Assembly: GCA_009760855.2 (NCBI GenBank)
Contig: WPIO01000135.1
Coordinates: forward strand, 436,001 to 500,000
Length of the DNA stretch: 64,000 nucleotides
Direction of reading: 5' to 3'
Origin: Cristatella mucedo
Lineage: Eukaryota > Bryozoa > Phylactolaemata > Cristatellidae
Below are positions 1 through 10,925 of the stretch, piece after piece; the first letter of the stretch is position 1, and each line of letters opens with the position of its first letter. The notes under the pieces are model-generated. The model worked only from the letters and a program-made list of their open reading frames with translations. It did no database searches and had not been told where the DNA came from. The translations under genes were made by a program, and so were the position numbers.

Positions 1-368
1 TGCTCAGACAAGCACTCACGAGCAAACGAAGTATCACGCTTAAAGTAGCCTGCAGACACTTACGATATGTCACCCAGGGCTTCTTGCTGACTCCTTGATA
101 GTAAGGTTCAGCGATTCATGCTTAGAAAACAATGCAAAGAACACAAGAACAAAGCAGGCAAGCTCGCTGGAACAGGGTAAGGTCTTGTGCAGAGGGCAGA
201 TGGTGTAGGTCTATCTCCAGCCGAATGAAGTGCCGCGTAACCTGCCGGGCAGTATAGCCTAGGGGCTCATAAGATGCATTGAACCTCAGCTTGATGCTGT
301 CGGCGACCGTGATGACAAAACAAGTGCAGTGACTGCTGTGACAAAGTTGCTGAAAATCCTGGGTAAAG
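1..368. other. unassigned sequence
   Basis: No reading frame, repeat or structure in this stretch could be recognised. It ends where an inverted LINE tail begins. Confidence 0.4.
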
Positions 369-470
369 ATAATAATAATAATAATGCACTTGATAAAGCG
401 CCCTCAGACAGCTCAATCTCTTCCTAGGCGCTTAACATTTGCTGCAAAGGGAAGATTCGTGTTAGTTCCT
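369..470 (-). mobile_element. LINE family 1, 3' tail fragment
   Basis: The plus strand reads (AAT)n followed by the reverse complement of the LINE family 1 3' end (gcacttgataaagcgccctc, then the aggcgctt and ttgctgcaaagg blocks). Only the last 80-100 bases of an element are present, so this is a severely 5'-truncated insertion or a broken end. It faces a plus-strand copy that ends at 1137, so the two tails form an inverted repeat enclosing about 0.7 kb. Confidence 0.8.
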
Positions 471-555
471 GAAGAAATGGCAAAGCCAGAGACTTTATGT
501 AAGGTTTATTTTGTATTATCCTTGCACCCGAGGACGACCTTTATTGTAGTGGGCA

Positions 556-1137
556 GTGAAACTTTGGTATACCTGCACTGGCAACCAGTCAAGCAACGGA
601 TTGACTTCAAGGTTTTGTCGCTCACTTTTAGGTCCACTCATTCTATGGCTCCAGCTTATCTCTCACATATACTACCTCATCAGGCCAAGCGTCGTACCAC
701 CCGCTTTTCCGAATCCAACAGTCTACAAATACCTCGTACAAACCTTAAATCCTTTGGAGACCGTGCATTTAGTTCGTATGCTCCCAAAGCCTGGAACTCC
801 CTCCCGACCTGCGTCAGAACATCCCCTGACCTGACCCCATTTAAAAGGAACTTGAAAACACACCTATTTAGGACAGCATTTAGTGGGTCCCTGTGATTCG
901 TCCTTGATGTGCTTAAGCGTGCTGACACTGTGCATGCTGCCACTAACCACATTTGCATGCTGACCCTGTGCATGTCACCCCTAACCATGTTATTCATTTT
1001 GTTTGTTTTTCAAGCATGATTTTACTTACCATTCAATTGCATTTCCCTTTGCAGCAAATGCAAAGCGCCTAGAAAGAGATTAAGTTCTCTGAGGGCGCTT
1101 TATCAAGTGCATTATTATTAATATTATTATTATTACT
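556..1137 (+). mobile_element. LINE family 1, 5'-truncated copy
   Basis: It encodes the C-terminal part of a CR1/L2-type reverse transcriptase protein, from LHWQPVKQRIDFKVLSLTFR to FRTAFSGSL followed by a stop at 894-896. The 3' UTR follows, then the tail block (aaagcgcctagaaagagatt) and an (ATT)n end at about 1137. The reading frame is open from 384, but the residues before about 556 do not match the family, so the element begins near 556. It is too truncated to move by itself. The high identity to the copies at 9.3 and 52.2 kb suggests a fairly recent insertion. Confidence 0.88.
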
Positions 1138-1610
1138 AAATAGATCATACTGTGACAGTACCAGACAATTATTGCAGTTTGTGGGCTGTAGTGATTCGGA
1201 ATGAAATACCCTATTCATCTTGTAATACCTTATGAAATCCCAAAATCAAGGAAAATTATTTTAATGAAATTAAATAATTAGATTAATAAAAATTATGAGA
1301 TGTCATAGTTCCCTGGTGATAACGGCAGGCACCAGTCAATATCATTAGTAAAATCATGGAGGGCAGTCTAATGAGCCAGCTAACCGTTCCTTAGTTATCG
1401 TGTACATATACTTGTCTTCCTGCCTTCGTTCAGATGCTCTGATTTTATTTAACTTCACCGAAGAAAAATTCCGCTTAAGTATGCGTCTTTTAGCGGCACC
1501 TCTTAATATTAAGTGCTTCGATTCAAGGAACGTAGGGACCACATGGTGTGCTGGCTGCATGAAGGATTTGATTCAATTTACTTGTGCAGCTATAATTTTA
1601 ATTTAATTCC
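1138..1610. other. unassigned AT-rich spacer
   Basis: AT-rich sequence between a LINE tail and a SINE. Two overlapping antiparallel short frames near 1354-1606 have no recognisable motif and are not called. Confidence 0.4.
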
Positions 1611-1779
1611 TAGCTGATTCAACAGCCTCTTTTTGTATAGCGACAGAAGAGCCTTTACGGCTATCACCACCGCTTGCAGTGGCGATATAGAATCGCCCAC
1701 TGCAGGAATCGAACCCACGACCTCGCGATCGAGGTTGTGAAAGCAACCGCCTTACCTAGTGTGCCATCACGGCTATGAC
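1611..1779 (-). mobile_element. SINE-B, tRNA-derived
   Basis: Read on the minus strand, the element starts with a tRNA-like part with an A-box-like segment (gatggcacactaggtaaggc) and a B box (gtgggttcgattcc). A conserved body follows with a short hairpin (gcagtgggcgat pairing with atcgccactgc), then 'aagcggtggtgatagcc' and an end near 'gattcaacagcctc'. The same order recurs at 4411, 12611, 23382, 23559 and 41238. The Pol III promoter boxes make it a tRNA-derived SINE. It does not carry the LINE-like tail seen in SINE-A. Confidence 0.8.
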
Positions 1780-2049
1780 AGCCCTTACAGTATAGCTTGA
1801 TTGCGATAGATAGGCTATTCTCTGACTAGCGGAAGACCGAGATACCACGGACTTGCCCATTGTGCTGTTGAGTTAGGCGGTGGCTGAGCTAGAATTTTTA
1901 AGTGAGGGGCAAGCCATGCAGCCTCTGGGAAAGGCTGTGGAAATCACTGTTCTTTTAATTTGACACGAGAGCGGCAGATGAGCATGATTTGGAAGTATGT
2001 GATTATTTTACCAGTCGTTACCGCTTCGGCCGTTTAAATCTCAACAGAA

Positions 2050-3110
2050 TAGCAAGAGATAATGATAATACATTTGCATAGCGCTATCAGAGAACTCGTC
2101 ACTTTCTAGGGACTTTACATTTTGGGTAAAGGAGGCAGGTCAATATGTTTAGTGACAAAATTCATCAGTGCCAGCACGTAAAATCGCACAAAAGTCAATT
2201 CACAAGGACCCAGCAAATACTGTGAAGAACGATTGCGTTTTTATTATCTGTGTACTTATCGCCAAGTCAGGGGATATGATGTACGTCGGGGATGGGTTCC
2301 CGGATGTAGGAAGGCACGAACAAAAAGGCAAGATCTTAAATGGAATTGAGGTTGGTTGAAGGCCAAGCTGAACAACTTGAGTCAAAACAGCTGGGGAAAG
2401 CAACCTAACATGATTGAAAGCTGTTCGAAAAGGTGAGCCGGAGCAAAGGAATGAAGAGACCGAAAAATGAGTGACATCATCTTGATGTCGATATGCTGCT
2501 TGATGTGATGGTCGTTGAAAGGGCTGGTTAACGAAAAGTGGCCGTATTGTGACAACTAAGATACTCACGAGACACAACCAGACTCCCGACTTTCGCACAA
2601 ATTCTAAACAGCTTGTTGCACTGGCTGGAAGACCGTAGTAGTTGAGTTATTAGTGAGTTACAGAAGCCAAGAAGAGCTCTAACAAATCCATGGACCAACT
2701 TGGATGACGTATCCCTGCCTAAGATGACTCGAATTTTGCAATGCTATCAAATTAGCAGTGGTCGTCAAGTGAGGAGTCTCTTTAGAATCGGACGCCCAGA
2801 TTTCGTGGGCAGTGCATTTTGAGTGACAGGCTTCCCAATTTCCGAGCAACGCTAGGTTTTCCCTCTACTAGTTAGTTAATGCCAGTGATTATATATATTC
2901 ATCAATAGAGTTAAGAGAGTTTGATCCGCTAGCAGGCAGGGGAGTTAAAGCACAGGCAATGCTCTGCGACGTAAGAAAAGAAATGAGAGGCTAGACTGTG
3001 CTCGGTGATCACATCGGTAGGAGTGAGTGCATCATTTGTGAAAAGAAGTGGATCATCACCGAGCCCTGTGGTATACAGTGCTATGGAGGCACATCGGGTG
3101 ACTGTTACAT
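2050..3110 (-). pseudogene. LINE family 1, degenerate copy
   Basis: On the minus strand the tail is at 2060-2140 and a diverged RT C-terminus (FFTVFAGSL in place of FRTAFSGSL) at about 2203. Further RT homology runs to about 2860. A last block at 2985-3105 aligns in DNA with the part coding for PQGSVLGP through DVIAKHN. Frameshifts and gaps are everywhere, and the block at 2985-3105 is now read in another frame. This is an old insertion. Confidence 0.7.
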
Positions 3111-3372
3111 ACAATTCTTGGCGTCGTTGAGGTAGTCCGCACCTATAGCGGGCCTTGGCTCCGCCGGACTCTGCCCGCAGGACATCAAGATCGGGAAGTG
3201 TCCCGAAGTTCTTCAGTGACTCTATTTCTGAATATATTTCTCTGTGGAGGTTGTGAAGCTGCTGCTCAAGAGGATCGTGTGTATCGCCGGGTATAAAGCT
3301 GGCAGAGGCCACAGCCACTGTCGTTCCACTACCGAAGCTGTGCGCTCTCCACCGAGTCCCAGACCAGGACAA
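2929..3372 (-). other. open frame of 147 codons, unrecognised
   Basis: The frame begins MSWSGTRWRAHS and contains a polar stretch (HDPLEQQLHNLHREIYSEIE) that looks helical. Its C-terminal third overlaps DNA that aligns with LINE RT in a different frame, so at least that part is not a conserved protein. No family was recognised for the N-terminal part. It could be a fragment of another mobile element or chance. I do not assign a function. Confidence 0.2.
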
Positions 3373-4410
3373 CCCAAACCACTGGTCTTTACTGTACTGA
3401 GCCCGAGGGCATTTACAAGGTGAAGGGTATTAGTACTAGGTAAAGCCTCGCGGCCCCACTAGAATTGTAACCGAGAAAGCTTCTTTCCCGCTCTTTATTT
3501 TATATCGAAAGAATTTTAAATTCAGTACGATAATTCAGTTACATTACACTTAACCATAACTGGTCGCGAAGACCAAAAGCATTTTGTGAGAAGGTTAGTC
3601 GGCGGTTATGTCGGGGCATGCATCTTATGCAAGGCAAAGTAATACCGATTAAAACCAAAAGAACTACCCCCGCCCCGAATGGTGGTATAGCGGACTCTAC
3701 TGTGTGCCTGCAATCACAAGCAATTATCAACATCCTGAAGGCGAACTCCTACAGACTAGCACGGTACAGGTTGCTATGCAAGAGTAACCCCAGGAACCGA
3801 GCTGCAAAGTAGAAGTTATATTTAGCCTTTTGTGGCCACAGGTTTGGTCTCTCGCTTTTTTCGAAGAGTAGTCTCTGGCATTTTAAACTTAAGCCGTCTC
3901 TGAAACTTATACAGTGGTTATCCTTTCAAACTCAGTTATTGATGGTCATCCTTAGGTTAATCTATCTCGTTAATTTTCTTGAAACCCTCGGCTGATGGCA
4001 TTCTTGCGCTTGCCGAAGAGCCTGGCATCCTGATTATTGTAGAGTATTAGTCAGCCTACTCACCGGTCCGTATCTTCTGTCAGTACGGTCTCTTTTAGCT
4101 ATATGTTATTTTAAGACCCACTAATTTAGCTAGCTAGCTACTTACAACTACTTAGCTAGCTCTGGCTGTCGGTTTAAGTCAATCGCTCGGTACGACCTCA
4201 CTAATGGATCCCAGTGGATTTGCATGGGTATATTACTATCCCTCCTGTTGCTTGAGGCGCTCTAATTAAAACCAACTGAAGCAAAATGCTTGCGATTGTG
4301 GCCACCAGTGAGAGCTGCTCCTTTGCAGACCAAAGGGGCCGACTGCCCAACATGGCTCCGTCACTGGAGTTAGAGACTATGTCACTGGGCCTTGATACCC
4401 CAGGAGATAC
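3373..4410. other. unassigned sequence
   Basis: No recognisable coding or repeat signature except a short run of ctag-type repeats near 4125-4160. Short frames on both strands at 3539-3812 mirror each other and look like chance. Confidence 0.4.
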
Positions 4411-4551
4411 GATGATACGATGCTCGCTCTTCACGACCGCGATCGTGGGTTTGAATCCTGCAGTTGGGCGATCCTTTATTGCCAACTGCAAGCGGTGGTG
4501 ATAGCCAATAAGGCTCTTCTGCCGATATATAAACGAGGTTGTTAAATTAGC
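4411..4551 (+). mobile_element. SINE-B, plus-strand copy
   Basis: It carries the B box (gtgggtttgaatcctgcag), the hairpin body (ttgggcgatcctttattgcc) and the shared block aagcggtggtgatagcc, then ends with gaggttgttaaattagct. It is moderately diverged from the copy at 1611. The tRNA-like head is clear only from about 4411. Sequence before that, back to about 4300, may be an older part of the same insertion but could not be aligned. Confidence 0.75.
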
Positions 4552-4748
4552 TTTCTTTTTATGTCAGGAAGACGGACAACTCTTTCAGTGATTTGCCACG
4601 ACGTCCGCATTTGCTTCTCTCTGCTTCTTTCTCGCTCAAGGAAAACGGTCTGTGAATGTAAAAAGCTGAAAATTAGCATACCTACGTACTTCAGTGAGTT
4701 GAAATTGCATACCCAGGTCGATCCGTCTTTCATTAGAACACTCGCTCT

Positions 4749-4751
<3 letters not shown>

Positions 4752-4787
<36 letters not shown>

Positions 4788-4820
4788 ACTCACTCACTCT
4801 CTCTCTCTCTTTCTCTCTCT
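4752..4820. repeat. (CT)n microsatellite with an ACTC patch
   Basis: About 70 bases of CT dinucleotides with a short run of cact units in the middle (4782-4798). Confidence 0.97.
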
Positions 4821-6940
4821 CACGTCAGCCCATCAAGCCAATCTGAATCACTTGGTGCCATTTCGAGGCACCTGCTGCAGTTTCAAACAGATCTTTTAAT
4901 CTTCTCATCCGTCTGTTTAATGCTTTATAGACTGGATGTCCATCTCTATGTCTATCTCGCTAATGTCTTTCATTTATCTAATGTCTATCTCTCTCCCCTC
5001 ATTCTCTCATCCTCTATCTCTCCCTCTTTCTCTCTCTGCCAATGCACTGTCCTTCATCAATCACGGAAAGCTTCGTATAAAAATTCCAGTACATAAAACT
5101 GTCGATTAGCAAGGACCTAATGAATTATAGGCGATTGAAAACTGCACTATTTTAAGCTGTTGTCTGGTATAACTTTGGAAGTAATTTCCTAAACAACTAT
5201 TCCGCTGTATCAGAGAGGAACAATTGCGAAAACAATCTAATCTGTTTCCATTTAAGACTAACTTTTAGGTCACAGGGTCTCAAATACTTTCACGCTTGCA
5301 AAGATAATTAAAATTGATAATTTCTGAAAATTCGTGCATCATTCATTTACCATCAATGCAACCGCCGTGCTCTTCAAAAGCGAACGCTAAAAACGACTGC
5401 AGTAAGCACAATTAGCTGTTCGTTTTATCTATTAGCTACTGCGAATCAATTTATTTTTTCTACAATATTTTTCTCCAGGCTAGGCCTTTAGAGCGCTGGA
5501 TGCTGTGGGGGCGTTGAGATAATTAATGGGTAACTGCTTTTACGTGGCTCGTGCACTTCATGGCTTGTTTCCAAGCTTATGCCCATTGAAGGCAACGGAA
5601 ATTCTGGACAGAATGTTGAAGCAAAAAGTACGTTGCAGCAGATATTGCGATGAGACTGCGACCAAACAGAATCACAGTACCAGAATATGGTACTAAATAC
5701 AATACATATATAAGGTTTTATTTCTAAATACCAATTCGCAAAGTTTGCACCAACATAAATAGCTTCTCTCAACTAGCTCACACGATATTACGTCGTAAAT
5801 AATCCCACGTGTTATCCGAGCTCATGACCTTAGCAACGATGTAAGATCAAATATCACGAGCAAGTATGATAACATTTGGAAAATAATAAAAGCTACATTA
5901 CAGGGTTTCAATAGACCACAGGCCAAGATGAGACCATCGCTGGCCACACAAGTGACGTGACGTAGCGTACCATAGATGTGCCCAATGCTTCTACGCTTCT
6001 AGAATCGGTCCGTTACTGCGTAGCGACGTGGTCTCGACTAGTAACTATTTTTAAAGACAGGCTTCGAGAGACGGTGAGTTCACGAGCATAACAGCGACTC
6101 CCACGCAAACTTTAGACAGTATAAAAAAGAGCCGCAGGTGAAACAAATGCAAATGCAAGTGGCTGGGTCGCACAGGGAACGATGTCTGTCGGCAAATAAC
6201 AAAGAAATATGCAGAGGTTGCATGCAGGCAGACACCGATGGCGATCTCGTCAGCGTCAGCTGAACTGGAAAATTTCTGTGTAGACGCAGCGATATGAATA
6301 AACATTTCCACCACCTGCCGCTGCCACCGAAAGCCAGTCAGTTTAACGTCGGCTTAGCGCCATCCTCCTCATTTTCTTCACCTCTGTAACGTATGCAGAC
6401 AACGCAGTGACTTGGTGCTCAACTAGAGAGCATGGGGGCATGCACTTGCAAATGCCTTGGCCAAGTTATCACGTAAAGTTTAAGGCAACCGATTGGAGGC
6501 GAAGAGTGCTTCAATGGTATGCTCTCGTCGTAATATAATAAGCTCGTGAAGAGAGCGACGGTGGCATAAAGGCAGGCATTCGCGAAAGCGAATTCGTTTT
6601 CGTCATCTTACCACTGAAAATTGTGATACGATTAGAGAAAAATCAGAAAATAGAACCAGATTAGTTTCAGTGGATTAAGATCATGCAGCTTGAGACAGAC
6701 AGTGAAGCGGAAGGGTAAACACCTCGTCCTTGCAAGGCAGAACAAATATGAAGTGACTTGTACAGTGAAGATAGAAGCACTCGTGAGCACGGTGTGTTTG
6801 ACTGGCAGGGATTCACTTAGATAGTCTTAACGGGTAGCTAGATTCTTCTACTGCGTGCAACGTCAATTCCTCGAAATTTCACCACAGTTACTGCAGCACG
6901 AGCACTTTAAGACCAGTCCTTGGAAAGCTCACAAATGCGA
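4821..6940. other. unassigned sequence
   Basis: About 2.1 kb with CT-rich patches up to 5040 and no supportable gene or repeat. The minus-strand frames at 5488-5772 and 6051-6314 show no domain, splice pattern or Cys spacing that would support them. Confidence 0.4.
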
Positions 6941-6942
6941 GG

Positions 6943-7107
6943 CCCTGGTTTGACCCAGAGATTAAGGTGCTCGTCTTTGACGATCGAGATTAAGGTGAAT
7001 ATATTTGATAACCAAAGTCTTGGGCTCGAGCCGTTTGGCATATTTGAAGCGTCTGAATATAAACTAAATTCTCTTAGGGCGCTGCAAAAATAAATTAGAT
7101 TTATTTT
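6943..7107 (+). mobile_element. SINE-A copy
   Basis: A tRNA-like head (tggtttgacccagagatta, aggtgctcgtc) is followed by the B-box region (ttgggctcgagcc), a linker (ggcatatttgaagcg) and a LINE-like tail (aaattctcttagggcgctgc). The order matches the other SINE-A copies at 13046, 14755, 28335 and 47572. It lies about 150 bases beyond the 3' end of the EGF exon at 7262-7357, that is, in the following intron of the minus-strand gene. Confidence 0.8.
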
Positions 7108-7261
7108 AAAAAGTTATGTTTTCGCGTTCTGATTAAGCTGGTCTTACTCTTCTATTGAATTACATGAAACGTCGGAGGGTGCAAGTATTCTTGCCAGTGA
7201 AAGTTCAAGTTCGTACGATTTTTCAAATTAACGCATGTACTTTCAGCCAGAGAGAACTTAC

Positions 7262-7357
7262 CAAGCTGGCAAGTCACTCCGACGTAGCCTTCGGCACAGA
7301 CGCACTTACTTCGAATGCACAGTCCGCCATTACGACACGGATTCTGGCATTTCATTT
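7262..7357 (-). CDS. EGF-like exon
   Basis: A 96 bp exon coding 32 residues with all six EGF cysteines: C-QNP-C-RNGGL-C-IRSK-C-V-C-AEGYVGVT-C. The acceptor is tttgctttgcag directly before the exon, and the donor is gtaagt directly after the codons for QLG. Both junctions are phase 1. The short C1-C2 and C3-C4 loops and the PCRNGG motif are typical of the compact EGFs found in extracellular matrix and signalling proteins. It lacks the D-x-D-E calcium motif. The EGF coded at 19208-19300 is the closest relative in this window. It is the most 3' exon of the locus I can see. Confidence 0.88.
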
Positions 7358-7527
7358 CTGCAAAGCAAAGTGGGATTGAGCGAAGATCCCTTGCAAAGTC
7401 TATTTTATTTAGGCCTAACACTTTCCCATTGATTCTTGTCTCTCTGGCGTTATTCTGAAGCGGTGATCGGAGATCGCAGAGCTGTATGAGAGCTGAGGCT
7501 AAGGCAGGATGAAGTCGCACGTATGCT

Positions 7528-9831
7528 GACAACAAGTCCTCTGGACCCTATTGACTTCAAGGTTTTGTCGCTCACTTTTAGGTCTCTTCATTCTATGGCT
7601 CCAGCCTATCTTTCAGAGATACTACCCCATCAGGCAAAGCATCGTACCACTCGCTTTTCGGAATCCAACAGTCTAGAAATACCTCGTACAAACCTTAAAT
7701 CCTTTGGAGACCGTGCATTTAGCTCGTATGCTCCCACAGCCTGGAACTCCCTCCCGACCTGCATCAGAACATCCCCTGACCTGACCACATTTAAAAGAAA
7801 CTTAAAAACATTCCTATTTAGGACAGCATTTAGTGGGTCCTTGTGATTCGTCCTCGATGTGCTTATGCGTGCTGACACTGTTCATGCTGCCACTAACCAC
7901 ATTTGCATGCTGAGCCAGTGCATGTCACCCCTAACCATGTTATTCATTTTGTTTGTTTTTCAAGCATGATTTTACTTACTATTCTATTGCGTATCACTTT
8001 GCAGCAAATGTAAAGCGCCTAGAAAGAGATTAAGTTCTCTGAGGGCGCTTTATCAAGTGCAATATTATTATTATTATTATTATTATTCCCACTGTCCTGC
8101 TCCTACGTTGTATTGATCTGCTGCTGCATGCATAACTAACATCATTAATATGTCATTAGCCTCAGGTCATGTCCTAGCACCTTTCAAAAAAGCTGTAGTC
8201 AGGCCTCTCCTCAAGAAAGCAACACTAGACCAAGAGAACTTGAGCAACTACCGCCCAGTCTCCCTTCTACAATTTCTATCAAAGACACTGGAACGGGTCG
8301 TGGCCGACCAGCTAAAGTCATATATCGAAACCTCAGACCTTGCTAGTAAGTTCTAGTCTGGCTTTAGAGCTAATCACTCCACAGAGTCAGCATTGCTTAG
8401 GGTATACAACGACCGACTTATGAATCCAGACATGGGTAGAGTGTCTCTGCTTGTTTTGCTCGATCTTTCGGCAGCTTTTGACACCATCGATCACAAAGTT
8501 CTTCTAGAGCGCCTCTCATCTCGCCTGGGCATCACTGGCACTGCTCTGCAGTGGTTCAGGTCCTATCTCAGTGGGAGACTCCAGAGTATTGACGTGAATG
8601 GACAATGATCATCTGAAGTACCTCTGAAATATTGAGTACCTCAGGGCTCCGTGCTAGGTCCGGTTCTTTTTATGGTTTATACTCTCCCTCTTGCTGATGT
8701 GATTGCCAAGCACAATATAGGCTTTCACTTCTATGCGGATGACACTCAGTTGTACCTTTGCTTTGATCCCTCCCAGCCTTCGAGCACCTCAAATTAATTC
8801 TCTCAACTTACTTGCTGCATGCATTGATGACATCCGCACATGGATGGTATCAAATTTTCTAAAACCAAACGATGACAAAATTAACTTACTAGTTATGGGC
8901 AAACCCAGTGTGATCCAGAGATTGGAAAGGCTGACTCTCAAAATTGGCTCTGCCAGCATATCTTCTGTCCAATCAGCTCGAAATCTAGGTGTCATATTCC
9001 AAAGCGACCTCTCGTTAGACGACCATATCAGCTCCACAGTCAAATCTGCCTATTTTCAGCCTCATAATATTGCTAAAATTCGGGCTTGTTTAGATAAGGA
9101 TACCACGTCTAAGTTGGTCCATGCATTCGTGACACCTCGTCTCGACTTCTGCAACTCACTGCTTACTGGCCTACCAGCATGTGCGATCAGGCGATTGCAG
9201 TTGGTGCAAAACTCGGCAGCTAGGCTTGTCTGTCGTGAGCGTCGCAGTTGCCACATTACTCCACTTCTCGCCGACCTGCACTGGCTACCAGTCAAGCAAC
9301 GGATTGACTTCAAGGTTTTGTCGCTCACTTTTAGGTCCCTTCATTCTATGGCTCCAGCCTATCTTTCAGATATACTACCCCATCAGGCCAAGCGTCGTAC
9401 CACCCGCTTTTCGGAATCCAACAGCCCAGAAATACCTCGTACATACCTTAAATCCTCTGGAGACCATGCATTTAGTTCGTATGCTCCCAAAGCCCAGAAC
9501 TCCCTCCCGACCTGCATCAGAACATCCCCCGACCTGACCACATTTAAAAGGAACCTAAAAACACACCTATTTAGGACAGCATTTAGTGGGTCCCTGTGAT
9601 TCGTCCTTCACGTGCTTATGCGTGCTGACACTGTGCATGCTGCCACTAACCACATTTGCATGCTGACCCTGTGCATGTCACCCTTAACGATGTTATTCAT
9701 TTTGTTTGTTTTTCAAGCTTGATTTTACTTACCATTCAATTGCATTTCCCTTTGCAGCACATGTAAAGCGCCTAGAAAGAGATTAAGTTCTCTGAGGGCG
9801 CTTTATCAAGTACATTATTATTATTATTATA
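7528..9831 (+). pseudogene. LINE family 1, RT copy hosting a nested copy
   Basis: The element begins at gacaacaagtcctctggacc, is interrupted at about 7552 by a second copy of the same family, and resumes at about 8097 with cccactgtcctgctcctacg. It then runs through the RT region ([30 protein letters not shown]) to the 3' UTR and an (ATT)n end at 9831. The RT is broken by an in-frame TAG after TSDLASKF (8354-8356), TGA codons near 8606 and 8634, and a frameshift near 8797. The 288-codon frame from 8733 to 9599 covers the C-terminal part. The copy cannot make a working RT. Confidence 0.92.
7553..8096 (+). mobile_element. nested 5'-truncated LINE family 1 insertion
   Basis: It starts abruptly at gacttcaaggttttgtcgct, in the RT C-terminal region, carries the last ~100 codons (to FRTAFSGSL), the 3' UTR and an (ATT)n tail, and stops where the host LINE resumes. 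The host reads ...ctggaccctatt before it and cccactgtcctg... after it, the same order that is continuous at 43820-43850. That makes this an insertion of one LINE into another. Any target duplication is at most a few bases (tatt) and is blurred by the ATT tail. Confidence 0.9.
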
Positions 9832-10015
9832 TGCTCCCAGTATTGTGATTGCGATGACTGCGGTCTGGATTAGTCACGTTGCTTAGAATTTTCTTGCGAT
9901 ATCTTTCGAGTGAATAGCTTCCCATATTATGGTTCAGCATAGTTTGTACGTCTTGTTCATCTAGCCCAGTTTGGATAGCATTCACCTCGGCCTATGCGTC
10001 TCTGAGCGAAACCGA
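9832..10015. other. unassigned spacer
   Basis: No recognisable content between a LINE tail and a hAT-like terminus. Confidence 0.4.
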
Positions 10016-10150
10016 CAGTGGTGGAGCCACGGGGGGGGGGTGGAAAATGCCCTTCCTGTCCAGCCAAATAGGGAGCAGCGATCTGGGCCGCCCCCTATTT
10101 CTACGCCCCCCTCCGATCATAACCAACGAAGAAATTATGGCTTAATTACG
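10016..10150 (+). mobile_element. hAT-like element end
   Basis: The stretch opens with cagtggtggagccacggggg, like the CAGTGGCGTAGC...GGGG termini common in animal hAT elements. It continues with blocks shared with 57406-57510 (cagcgatctgggccgccccc against caacgatctgtgccgctcac; cataaccaacgaagaaatta against cgtcgccaacgaataaataa). A 10-base G run at 10031-10040 is part of it. No matching other end or 8 bp target duplication was found, so this is a solo or decayed end. Confidence 0.5.
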
Positions 10151-10286
10151 ATCGATGACCAATAGCTGCGTCTGTGTCGAGCAGACACTATGATTTTGAG
10201 CTACAATTTTCCATGCATTGTGGGTCTAGCCCAAACGACATGAAATATTTTAGGTCATGTCCCTTACATTAAGTTTTTGCTGGTCT

Positions 10287-10330
10287 TTAGAGATTAACTG
10301 ATTTAACAGCCTCATTTATACAGCGTCCTT
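10287..10330 (-). mobile_element. SINE-B 3' fragment
   Basis: The sequence gattaactgatttaacagcc followed by tcatttatacagcg matches the 3' end of SINE-B copies (tagctgattcaacagcctct, tttgtatagcgac). The tRNA-like part is missing. Confidence 0.5.
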
Positions 10331-10442
10331 AGTGCTTCCGAGTACACGATATTTGCCCAGAGTTAAGGTGCTTACATCTGACGATCCTCATGTCATTGGT
10401 ACTAGTCCTGTAGCAGAGCATTCTCTATTTCCTGCTGCAAGC

Positions 10443-10460
10443 GGGGGGGGGGGGGGGGGG
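10443..10460. repeat. poly-G run
   Basis: Eighteen consecutive G bases. Such runs on the plus strand also occur at 10031-10040, 25371-25382 and 55980-55999. Confidence 0.97.
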
Positions 10461-10639
10461 AGGTGGGATGAGAAACAGCCTCAAAGCCGCTCATCCAGCG
10501 TGCCAGAGAATGCTGTACAAAGCGGCTCAAACTGGGCGGCCATTTCTGATTGAGATTAAACGCCGAAACGAATTAAATTATTGGAAGATCTAGAAATTAG
10601 TAAAATAGATGCTAATCGACGCGAGAATAATTTCGTTAG

Positions 10640-10925
10640 GTAATCGACAGCAAGAGAATAAGACTGGACCGTAAGGCAACTAATGGTGAACCTTACTGAA
10701 AAAGTCTTGAAATCGATACACTGCAGGATGGGCAGCCAGAGCAGAATACCGGTGAGACGTAGTGAAGAGTTGTGGTTGTTTGTTGCAACCTTTTTCGCTA
10801 GAGAGTTTTTGCTGCTAGGTTCTGCACCAGCTATAAGCGTTTCACAACGAAGCCACGAGGACCTACTGGTAGCGAGTTGCCAGAGTCCAGTCGGGCATGC
10901 ATTTACGAATGCATAGACGGACCGG
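10640..10925 (-). pseudogene. LINE family 1, old RT fragment
   Basis: Read on the plus strand, the order aaagtcttgaaatcgataca, ggatgggcagccagagcaga and ttctgcaccagctataagcg matches the reverse complement of the family segment around DFCNSLL to KQRIDFKVL. Divergence is high and no frame stays open as RT. The tail is missing. Confidence 0.6.

Noticed and set aside
1611-1779. Functional tRNA gene
   Set aside because: The B box is good, but the acceptor and anticodon stems do not close, and the sequence recurs with the same non-tRNA body at five other places, so it is a SINE.
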